A stretch of DNA of 64,000 nt, from the NCBI GenBank assembly GCA_018266575.1, contig JAFEAE010000023.1, positions 248,001 through 312,000 on the forward strand, read 5' to 3'. Positions within the stretch are counted from its first letter, which is position 1; the number at the start of each line of letters is the position of its first letter. The DNA is from Bacteroidota bacterium. GTDB taxonomy: Bacteria > Bacteroidota > Bacteroidia > Chitinophagales > Chitinophagaceae. The notes beneath the pieces were generated by a model. The model was not told the DNA's origin. It saw nothing but the letters and a program-made list of their open reading frames with translations, and did not search any database. The position numbers and the translations under genes were made by a program. This document shows, one piece after another, positions 51,720-59,166 of the stretch.

Positions 51720-53391
51720 TTAAATCGCTTACACTATATAATTCCGGCAACTGAAAAAATTTTTTTTCTCCCTTGTCATCGGAAAAAATTGAGGTAATAA
51801 AAAAGGTTGGTGTAAACCTGATACCTGTTTGTTCGCACCATTTTTGCATGGCATCTAATTTTTCAGATTGCATTTTTAATTCACCGTTTATCGGGTATTT
51901 TGCAGCAAATACTTCATAATCTTTTTTATCAGCTAAATACCAGTCATCCAAAGCTTGTTTTGTTTTTGTCTCATCATTTTTCTCAGCAATGGCCAGCAAG
52001 TGTTTTACCGGTGGTGCCTTTATATCACCTTCTTCGTTTGTTGCAGTAAAAATGATTTGTACCTGCACATTTGGGTTATCATGCAATAATTCCTCTATAG
52101 GTTTATGTGCTTTTGCACACGGCCCGCAATAAGGGTTGCACACTTTAATAATTTTATATGGAGCATTAGGATTGCCTAATGAAATACCCAACTTGTCAGG
52201 CAACTTTGATATGTCTCTTTGTTTTCCCAGCAATGCCTCAAATATTTGCGGGTTGTGTTTAAGCCGGATGAGTTCCTTCTTGTTTGCCTTACCTTCTTTC
52301 GCTGCACGCCGGGCGGGCAACAGAAGGTTCACTACAACAAAGGGCAACAAATACGAAAGTATCAGCGTGATTAATAAAAAATTGTTGCCCCACATAACCG
52401 CATTAATTTGTTGCGGCCAACCTGCAAGCAACCCTGTGACCAATTGCATAGCAAGCAAAGCCTGCACAGAAAGGCATAAAACGCACCATTGTTTTGCAAT
52501 GAGCCATTGATAATAAACAGAGAAAATGATATAAGGAGCAGCGAACAGATTAAGCCAGGCAAGAATGCTTAATGTTTGCATGTTTGTGATGCCGGTAAAT
52601 AATTGAACCATCACGCCACCGGCAAAATATACGAAGCCAATTGCGCTCCAACTTATGCCCACTACCTTTGAGGCTTTGGAGTGAAGGATTGCATTGCAAT
52701 TCACTTTTTTTCCTTCATTGCAAATTTGCTGCAAGAGGGGGTTGTACTCATCTATTTCATACCACAACAGCAGGATGGTGATTATGCTGCCTATCAATGA
52801 AAGCATTAAAAATAGTACAGGGAAAACTGCCGATTGCCCATGTTTAAAAACATTCCACGTTGATACTACAATAGCTACTAATGGCAACGCAGCATACGTG
52901 CTGATATCAGCAATTTTTTTTCTTATTTCTTCGCCGCGCTTTTTTTTATAATCTTTTTCATTTGATGCATTTTCCGCATCAGCCAACAATGCAATTTTCA
53001 GAGGCCATTTTTTTTCAAAATCGGTTTTGGGAATATTTTCCCATTTGCTTTTTTCGGAATCAAAATAATTAATGGTGTCGTCATTAACCTTCTGTACTAT
53101 AGTAAAAAAATCTCGGTGGCTTGTCGGGCTTCTAACAGGAACAAAAAAAGGAGCGGGTATTTCGTGCAATTTCTCAATGTTGGTTTTGATACCTATATTT
53201 TCGATGCCGAAAGAATTGAGCGCATCGCTTATGCTAAGCAGGCTTGGGTAATCGGAGTGTTCCGTGAGCGCTTTTTCAATTGTTGTTTTTGTAATTTTTA
53301 CTTTAAGACAGGTAATAAATTCAGCTACACTGTTTACAGAATTTTGATCATACAATCGCTCATAACTAAATAATCCAGAAAAAAAAGACAT
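51673..53391 (-). CDS. C39-like pseudo-peptidase / VKOR / DsbA-type fusion
   Basis: Disulfide-forming membrane protein of 572 residues in three parts. Residues 20-140 form a C39-like domain (ALTEHSDYPSLLSISDALN, SHRDFF, YFDSEKSKW) that keeps the His and Asp positions but lacks the catalytic Cys context. Residues 160-360 form a VKOR membrane domain with Cys224 and Cys232 in the loop and the quinone-site pair CVLC (303-306). Residues 400-560 form a DsbA-like thioredoxin with NPYCGPC. It would generate disulfides and pass them to exported peptides. The C39-like part might hold the double-glycine leader (inference). It is the first structural gene of the island after the regulator. Confidence 0.88.
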   Translation of the reverse strand: MSFFSGLFSYERLYDQNSVNSVAEFITCLKVKITKTTIEKALTEHSDYPSLLSISDALNSFGIENIGIKTNIEKLHEIPAPFFVPVRSPTSHRDFFTIVQKVNDDTINYFDSEKSKWENIPKTDFEKKWPLKIALLADAENASNEKDYKKKRGEEIRKKIADISTYAALPLVAIVVSTWNVFKHGQSAVFPVLFLMLSLIGSIITILLLWYEIDEYNPLLQQICNEGKKVNCNAILHSKASKVVGISWSAIGFVYFAGGVMVQLFTGITNMQTLSILAWLNLFAAPYIIFSVYYQWLIAKQWCVLCLSVQALLAMQLVTGLLAGWPQQINAVMWGNNFLLITLILSYLLPFVVVNLLLPARRAAKEGKANKKELIRLKHNPQIFEALLGKQRDISKLPDKLGISLGNPNAPYKIIKVCNPYCGPCAKAHKPIEELLHDNPNVQVQIIFTATNEEGDIKAPPVKHLLAIAEKNDETKTKQALDDWYLADKKDYEVFAAKYPINGELKMQSEKLDAMQKWCEQTGIRFTPTFFITSIFSDDKGEKKFFQLPELYSVSDLKYFFLSVPETAGKEV

Positions 53392-53423
53392 TGAACCTGA
53401 TTTAATTTGTAAAGTTCTACGTC

Positions 53424-53463
53424 TTCAGTCTATTATAAGTGGACTCAACGTTTTTATATGTTT
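53424..53463 (-). promoter_or_regulatory. Operator/promoter-like element (copy 2)
   Basis: TTCAGTCTA-TTATAAG-TGGACTCAA followed by TTTATATGTTT, 33 nt before the VKOR-DsbA start. It matches 44702-44741 at 35 of 40 positions, including the central TTATAAG and the AT-rich flank. Confidence 0.7.
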
Positions 53464-53500
53464 CTGCATAGTATTGAGAAGTCTATATTACAGAAATGAA

Positions 53501-53842
53501 TTAAATTTTTCTGAAGTTGTTTTTAGATGTCTTGCTTTCATGTAGAATTAAATGAGCTAACTCAATGTCAAACCCTCCATTTATTTTTCTCATTTCTTCT
53601 TTTGGCATTTCCTGAACAAATAATTTTTCTGTCATTTTCCCGGGTTCCTGATAATAATATGTTTTTCTTATTTTACAATACCGAATGGGAAATTTTCTCG
53701 ACTTCATTTCCTTCAGGTATCGGTTGAGCATGCTCCGGCTTATACCTAATTTTTTTGCAAATTCTTTTTGCGTTCCTGTTGATCTTTTTTCGATGTAATG
53801 ACTGATAAGCTGCATTTTTTCAAAAGTGTGCAGAATGGACAT
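53501..53842 (-). CDS. HTH regulator with embedded double-glycine motif
   Basis: A 113-residue protein. Residues 10-65 form a winged-helix/HTH domain (TGTQKEFAKKLGISRSMLNRYLKEM). After it, EMPKEEMRKINGG (78-90) copies the leader end of double-glycine peptides (pattern x-x-E-E-M-x-x-I-x-G-G) and is followed by a 23-residue tail with no Cys. No signal peptide. It is transcribed first in the island, so it is the natural regulator, perhaps acting on the 40-nt elements. Cleavage of its tail by the C39 exporter is speculation. Confidence 0.75.
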   Translation of the reverse strand: MSILHTFEKMQLISHYIEKRSTGTQKEFAKKLGISRSMLNRYLKEMKSRKFPIRYCKIRKTYYYQEPGKMTEKLFVQEMPKEEMRKINGGFDIELAHLILHESKTSKNNFRKI

Positions 53843-53868
53843 GGTTTAATTAATTTGTTATCTTCAAA

Positions 53869-54012
53869 ATGTTCGATGAAAAACTAACAGATATAAGGTG
53901 GGAAATGACTAACTTTCTTTACTATAAAACTAAAGAATTACTGCATCAACAACGCATTTTAATGTTGATTGAATTTAAGAAGATTAAAATTCAAAATGAA
54001 AATAAAATGTGA
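53869..54012 (+). CDS. Possible 47-residue small protein
   Basis: An ATG frame divergent from the regulator: MFDEKLTDIRWEMTNFLYYK continuing with a Lys/Glu-rich tail. There is no family resemblance and the region is very AT-rich, so the frame may be chance. The 434-nt gap from 53843 to 54276 otherwise contains only terminator copy B. Confidence 0.2.
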   Translation: MFDEKLTDIRWEMTNFLYYKTKELLHQQRILMLIEFKKIKIQNENKM

Positions 54013-54121
54013 ATTTCAAAATACAATAGATCGTGCAAAATATTATTTATGTTCATCATGAATAACCTCTGAGTATGTATATATTAAATTAAGAACAATG
54101 CCGATATTGCTTATCAAAAAT

Positions 54122-54160
54122 AAAAAAAGCCACCATCATGAAAATGAAGTGGCTACTGCA
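54122..54160 (-). terminator. Terminator of the pst-phoU operon (copy B)
   Basis: Same 39 nt as copy A (38910-38948) with one difference. Minus-strand stem AGCCAC/GTGGCT with tetraloop and a seven-T tail, 117 nt after the phoU stop. The two copies lie at opposite edges of the peptide island. Confidence 0.85.
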
Positions 54161-54276
54161 TGAGAAAATTCTAACGTTTGCTTTATAAAACCATTAATAA
54201 CAAGTAAATTGATTTATGGCTGCAAGATATACTCAGGGTGTTACCTTGCTTTTACTGAAATGTTATCCTAACATTA

Positions 54277-54939
54277 TTAATGAGAGTGTTTGTGCTTAAG
54301 CACTTTTGCCTCGAGATAGAATATAATTTCTTCCGAAATATTTTTGGATTGATCGCCAACACGTTCCAGTTTCCTGATCACTGAAAGAATATACAAAGCC
54401 TGGTTGATCTCTTTCGGGTTCGCTTTTAAATAATCTTCAACAAGTTCATTTGCACGAAGGTTGATATCATCCAAAAATTCATCTTTCTTAAACACGCTGC
54501 GTGCAAGAATGGTATCCTCATTTTCAAAAGCAGAAAGCGTGTCTTCTAAAATATTAATCGCTTCATCATACATCTTCGTTACATAGGTTGATTCAAGCAA
54601 TTCTTTATTGAACGGCTCTTCAATGCTCAGCACATATTTCGCGATGCCTTCTGCAATATCGCCGATCCTTTCCAGGTTAGAATTGATCTTCAGTACCGCA
54701 AGCACAAAGCGCAGGTCTACTGCAACAGGCGTCAATAACGCGAAAATATTTTCGCAGTCACGGTCTATTTTTAATTCCGCACCGTTCACTCTTCTTTCTT
54801 TCAACACCACTTCACGTGCAAGGTCTTTATCAAAATTCAGCATTGCTGATTTTGCTTTTTCCAATTGCGACCTCACCAGGTTCCACATATTGATCACCTC
54901 ATTCTTTAATAAATGCAATTCTGTTTCTAACTGGGTCAT
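54277..54939 (-). CDS. phoU: PhoU phosphate-signalling protein
   Basis: Cytoplasmic regulator of 220 residues with two three-helix repeats. It links Pst transport to the PhoR kinase and lowers Pho signalling when phosphate is ample. Family motifs: DRDCENIFALLTPVAVDLRF in repeat 1, and IRKLERVGDQSKNISEEIIFY at the end of repeat 2, with the metal-binding E-x-x-x-D pattern. It is the last gene of the pst operon. It is separated from pstB by 285 nt filled with TACGAT and other repeats. Confidence 0.95.
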   Translation of the reverse strand: MTQLETELHLLKNEVINMWNLVRSQLEKAKSAMLNFDKDLAREVVLKERRVNGAELKIDRDCENIFALLTPVAVDLRFVLAVLKINSNLERIGDIAEGIAKYVLSIEEPFNKELLESTYVTKMYDEAINILEDTLSAFENEDTILARSVFKKDEFLDDINLRANELVEDYLKANPKEINQALYILSVIRKLERVGDQSKNISEEIIFYLEAKVLKHKHSH

Positions 54940-55068
54940 GCTATGTACGATTTACGATGTTAGATGTACGATTTCTTCAAATCGTACACCACTATTAGTT
55001 TTTAGCTTTTTTAATTGTTAGTTTTTCATTTGGGTAACCAGCTTCAGTAACTCCGGTTAAACATCCTT

Positions 55069-55086
55069 GCGTCGCACTCTTGTACT
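55069..55086. repeat. Interspersed repeat GTCGCACTCTTGTACT (second copy)
   Basis: Matches 25962-25977 exactly over GTCGCACTCTTGTACT, with TTCTATT shortly after in both. It lies in the 285-nt pstB-phoU spacer. Confidence 0.75.
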
Positions 55087-55224
55087 GCAACAATTCTATT
55101 GAGCGATAGTCTGAAATACTATCCTGGCCTCATTTATCTGATCCCTCTGATAATAAAATTTATATACAAAATTTTAAACATCAATTCTCTCAATTCATAA
55201 TTCTTAATTAGTAATTCATAATTA

Positions 55225-55983
55225 CTAACTAAACCTTCCCGTAATATAATTCTGCGTTCTGTTATCCCTCGGGTTAGTGAACATTTTTTTTGTTTCATCA
55301 TACTCCACCAATTCCCCCATATAAAAAAATGCTGTTTTATCACTAACTCTCGCAGCCTGCTGCATATTGTGTGTTACAATGATCAGTGTATAATTCTTTT
55401 TCAGTTCATGAAACAATTCTTCCACTGTTGACGTAGAGATCGGGTCAAGTGCACTTGTCGGTTCATCAAACAACAACACTTCTGGTTGCATTGCTACTGC
55501 ACGTGCAATACATAAACGTTGCTGCTGCCCGCCGGAAAGGAATGTGCCTTTTTTCGTAAGTGAATCTTTTACTTCTTTCCAGAGGGCCACTTTCGTTAAC
55601 GATTCTTCAACGATCTTATCCTTATCTGCTTTAGGAAGTTTTATCCCATTTAATTTATACCCGGCTATAACGTTGTCGTATATACTAAGATTCGGAAAAG
55701 GATTCGGGCGTTGAAAAACCATCCCTATTTTCAAACGCACAAAGATCGGGTGCATCTGCATCACGTCTTCATTGTTCAGTAATATCTTACCACTTGCAGT
55801 TGCATTAGGAATTAGTTCGTGCATGCGGTTAATACCGCGAAGAAATGTTGTTTTGCCACAGCCCGATGGTCCCATCACTGCGATAACGTGGTTCTTTGGG
55901 ATATCAATGTTCACATTTTTTACAACATGGTTGTCCCCGAAATACGCGTTATAATCAACTGCCTTTACAATTGTACTTTCCAT
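55225..55983 (-). CDS. pstB: Phosphate ABC transporter ATPase
   Basis: ATPase of the high-affinity phosphate importer, 252 residues. Walker A GPSGCGKTT, signature LSGGQQQRL, Walker B VLLFDEPTSALDP and the H-loop IIVTHNMQQAARV are intact. RGINRMHELIP and VFQRPNPFP are PstB-specific. Its start overlaps the end of pstA by 19 nt, implying coupled translation. Confidence 0.97.
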   Translation of the reverse strand: MESTIVKAVDYNAYFGDNHVVKNVNIDIPKNHVIAVMGPSGCGKTTFLRGINRMHELIPNATASGKILLNNEDVMQMHPIFVRLKIGMVFQRPNPFPNLSIYDNVIAGYKLNGIKLPKADKDKIVEESLTKVALWKEVKDSLTKKGTFLSGGQQQRLCIARAVAMQPEVLLFDEPTSALDPISTSTVEELFHELKKNYTLIIVTHNMQQAARVSDKTAFFYMGELVEYDETKKMFTNPRDNRTQNYITGRFS

Positions 55984-56807
55984 CTTTTAGTTATCAGCTT
56001 TGTAGAAATATTTAATACCAATACGAAAACAAGTAATATTAATGAAGCGCCCCACGCCAGGTCGTGCCAGTCGTTGTACGGGCTTGTTGCATAATTGAAG
56101 ATCAGCAAAGGCAAGCTTTGCATCGGCTTGGTGATATTTGCAGAAAGATAAGGGTTACCAAATGCTGTGAATAACAACGGCGCCGTTTCACCTGCAACTC
56201 TCGCAACAGAAAGCATCACGCCGGAAAGAATTCCGCTGATACCGCAGGGAACAATCACTTTTAATATCACCCGATGAAATGGCATGCCCAGTGCGAACGC
56301 CGCTTCTTTCAATGTATCCGGAAGAAGTTTCAACGTTTCTTCCGTTGACCGGATAACGATCGGCAACATCATAATTGCTAATGCCACACTTCCGGATAAT
56401 GCTGAAAAGCCCCCAAGCGGTTTTACCAGCCAGAAATAAGCAACGATACCAACGACAATCGAGGGAACACCTTGCAAAATGTCAACACACAAACGGCTCC
56501 AGTATGCCAGTTTGCTTTTTTTATTTTCGCTCAGATATACACCGCACATAATCCCTATCGGGATAGCGATGACTGCTGCAACAATGATAATGATAAATGT
56601 ACCAAGCAGGGCATTTGCAATTCCACCACCGGTTTCACCAACCGGTTTTGGCACATTCACCAAAAAATGCCAGTTGATCCTTGTAATGCCAGCTTTTATT
56701 ATAAAAAATAAAATAGCAAACAATGGAATGATGCATGCAAATGCAAGTGTCACAGTAATTACCTGGAACACCCTGCTTTTCCCTATTCTGTATTTTACGT
56801 TACTCAT
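55965..56807 (-). CDS. pstA: Phosphate ABC transporter permease PstA
   Basis: Inner-membrane permease of 280 residues with six helices. The EAA loop reads EEALKLLP...EAAFALGMPFHRVILKVIVP. I start at ATG 56807 (MSNVKYRIGK) because the nine codons upstream lie inside the AATCTGTG repeat. Partner of PstC, PstB and PstS. Confidence 0.95.
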   Translation of the reverse strand: MSNVKYRIGKSRVFQVITVTLAFACIIPLFAILFFIIKAGITRINWHFLVNVPKPVGETGGGIANALLGTFIIIIVAAVIAIPIGIMCGVYLSENKKSKLAYWSRLCVDILQGVPSIVVGIVAYFWLVKPLGGFSALSGSVALAIMMLPIVIRSTEETLKLLPDTLKEAAFALGMPFHRVILKVIVPCGISGILSGVMLSVARVAGETAPLLFTAFGNPYLSANITKPMQSLPLLIFNYATSPYNDWHDLAWGASLILLVFVLVLNISTKLITKRWKVQL

Positions 56808-56820
56808 ACTGATTTCATTT

Positions 56821-56950
56821 TGCCACAGATTCACAGATTAAATCATTTTACCTGTGACTATTTTTCATTCATATCAATTATAGTATTCATTAAAAAACAC
56901 AAAGTCAATTTTTTTGCCACAGATTAAAAATTTATCTGTGAATCTGTGGC
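56821..56950. repeat. AATCTGTGAATCTGTGGCAA repeats in the pstC-pstA spacer
   Basis: Two copies in opposite senses: TTGCCACAGATTCACAGATT near 56819-56838, and TGCCACAGATT...CTGTGAATCTGTGGCAA at 56918-56950. A third occurs at 19749-19767. Their pairing could fold the spacer. Confidence 0.8.
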
Positions 56951-56956
56951 AATCCT

Positions 56957-57943
56957 CTACTCATTAGTGAATTTGCTGATCACACGTTTGCCGATCATAT
57001 TAATTACAACAGTTACCAAAAACAATACAAGCCCGAGTTCTATTAACGCTGATAAGTAAACCGGCTTATCAGCTTCAGTAAATTCATTGGCGATCACGCT
57101 TGCCATAGTATTGCCCGGAGCGAAAATATTTTTTGGAATGATGCTTGTATTCCCGATCACCATGGTAACAGCCATCGTTTCACCCAGTGCACGGCCCAGC
57201 GATAATAAAATGCCTGCAAACAACCCTGATTTTGTGTAAGGAATGATCACGCTTTTAATTACTTCCCACCTTGTTGCCCCGAGAGAATATGCAGCTTCTT
57301 TTAAAGAAGACGGAACCATTTGTATAACTGATCTTCCCAAAGACGCCGCATACGGAATGATCATCACAGCTAATATCAATGAAGAACTGAAAATGCCAAC
57401 ACCAAAAGGATCCACACCAATTTTTGTTTCAAAACTGCGGACGATCGGCACTAACACCGCAAGCCCCCAGAAACCATAGATTACTGATGGTACCGCCGCG
57501 ATCAGCTCCACTGTATTCTTTAAGAAATCCGGCAACCATCCTTTCGGGTAATATTCACCAAGGAAAATTGCAACAGCAATTGAAAAGGGAACAGATATAA
57601 TTAAAGCAAGGAATGAAGTGAGCAACGTTCCTAACAGGAATGGATATGCGCCGTAAACATCCTGAACCGGGTCCCATGTTTTTCCCCACAAATATTTTGC
57701 GCCAAGGGCTTTGATCGAAGGGATTGATTCAACAATCAATGTCAGCAATATCCCGATAACCAGAATGATCATGATCAAACCCATTATCACCAACATTTTC
57801 TTAAAAATATTTTCTGTACGTATCTGCCTGTATAATCTTTTCACTTTCTGCTTAACATTTACAGATGTCTTTACAGAATCAATAACCCCCAGCGAAACTT
57901 CGCTGAGGGTAAGCTTATCTTTTTCCATTGTTGTTGAATCCAT
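56957..57943 (-). CDS. pstC: Phosphate ABC transporter permease PstC
   Basis: Inner-membrane permease of 328 residues from ATG 57943 (MDSTTMEKDKL); the longer TTG start would add five residues. Six helices. The EAA motif is KEAAYSLGATRWEVIKSVIIP and the late segment is GRALGETMAVTMVIG, both typical of PstC. It sits between pstS and pstA. Confidence 0.95.
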   Translation of the reverse strand: MDSTTMEKDKLTLSEVSLGVIDSVKTSVNVKQKVKRLYRQIRTENIFKKMLVIMGLIMIILVIGILLTLIVESIPSIKALGAKYLWGKTWDPVQDVYGAYPFLLGTLLTSFLALIISVPFSIAVAIFLGEYYPKGWLPDFLKNTVELIAAVPSVIYGFWGLAVLVPIVRSFETKIGVDPFGVGIFSSSLILAVMIIPYAASLGRSVIQMVPSSLKEAAYSLGATRWEVIKSVIIPYTKSGLFAGILLSLGRALGETMAVTMVIGNTSIIPKNIFAPGNTMASVIANEFTEADKPVYLSALIELGLVLFLVTVVINMIGKRVISKFTNE

Positions 57944-58041
57944 CGTATATCTTTTCAAGTCAGAAAGTTGGGAAGTCCGGAAGTCGTAAAGAAAAAATCA
58001 AGCCATCTTTCTGACTTCCCGACTTTCAGTCTTTCGGTCTC

Positions 58042-59148
58042 TTATTGCAAAATCGGCTTCCCGTCGAAAGTAACCGATTTCAAAATTGCATCACCTGTGC
58101 TCACTGCCGCAGATGAGAGCGGGGCATAATTCAATGCACCACTGTATTGTTGCCCATCATGAATAACCCACGATAGCAGTTTCAATAATTTGGTTGCCCG
58201 GTCTGCAGAACGGTTATTATATTTCTGTTCTTTATAAATCAATACCCATGAAAAACCGGAGATCGGGTAACCGTCAGCAGCATCTGTATTTGTCAATGAA
58301 ATTTTTGAATCTGCCGGAATAGTAACGTTTGCAGCAGCAGTTACACTTGCAATGCTTGGAGTAATAAAATTGCCAGCTTTGTTCTGCACTTTTGCAAAAG
58401 ACATATTATTTTGAACTGCATAAGCAAGCTCTATATAACCGATTGACCCGGGAGTCTGTTTTACACTACCGGCGACACCTTCATTTCCTTTGCCGCCCAA
58501 ACCTGTTGGCCAGTTAACACTATTTCCTTTTCCAACTTTCGTATGCCATTCTTCACTTACTTTATCAAGATACGTAGTAAAGATCCCGGTTGTTCCACTT
58601 CCGTCAGAACGATGAGCTACAACAATTGTTGAAGAAGGAAGTTTTACGCCTTTATTGATCGCTGCAATTTTCGCATCATCCCATTTTGTGATCTTGCCGA
58701 GAAAAATATCAGCAATGATGTCAGGTGTCAGCATCAATGTATCTTTTACATCAGGAAGGTTGTAGCTGATAACTACCGCACCGGCAGTAACAGGAATATG
58801 AATAACGGGCGCCGTCAATGCTGAATCTTGTTTTCCATTTAAAGGATTATCAGAAGCACCAAAGTCAACAGTCTTGCTGGTTAATTGTTGGATGCCACCA
58901 CCGGAACCAATAGACTGATAATTTATTTTCAATCCATTTGCCTTGTTGTATTCAGAAAAAAGTTTTGAGAACAGCGGGTAGTCAAAAGTGCTGCCTGCAC
59001 CGATCAATGTATTATCATCACTGCTTGCAGATGCTGTACTGTCTGATTTGTTATCAGTTCCGCCGCCACCACAAGACGTTAAGCTCATTGATGCGAATAA
59101 AGCACCAACAGCGCAAATGTTTTTTAAACTAAAGAATTTCATTTTCAT
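58042..59148 (-). CDS. pstS: Phosphate-binding lipoprotein PstS
   Basis: Periplasmic phosphate receptor of 368 residues. The signal ends in a lipobox TSCGGGG (Cys26). Phosphate contacts are seen in LIGAGSTFDYPL, the SIGSGGGI loop, DFGASDNPL and VAHRSDGSGTT. It passes phosphate to PstC/PstA. It follows the porin gene by 18 nt. Confidence 0.96.
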   Translation of the reverse strand: MKMKFFSLKNICAVGALFASMSLTSCGGGGTDNKSDSTASASSDDNTLIGAGSTFDYPLFSKLFSEYNKANGLKINYQSIGSGGGIQQLTSKTVDFGASDNPLNGKQDSALTAPVIHIPVTAGAVVISYNLPDVKDTLMLTPDIIADIFLGKITKWDDAKIAAINKGVKLPSSTIVVAHRSDGSGTTGIFTTYLDKVSEEWHTKVGKGNSVNWPTGLGGKGNEGVAGSVKQTPGSIGYIELAYAVQNNMSFAKVQNKAGNFITPSIASVTAAANVTIPADSKISLTNTDAADGYPISGFSWVLIYKEQKYNNRSADRATKLLKLLSWVIHDGQQYSGALNYAPLSSAAVSTGDAILKSVTFDGKPILQ

Positions 59149-59166
59149 ATTTTTTATTTATTGGAG

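Noticed and set aside
39072..53842. Lanthipeptide, lasso or sactipeptide cluster
   Set aside because: No LanB/LanM, asparagine-synthetase-like cyclase or radical SAM gene is present; only disulfide and glycosyl functions are seen.
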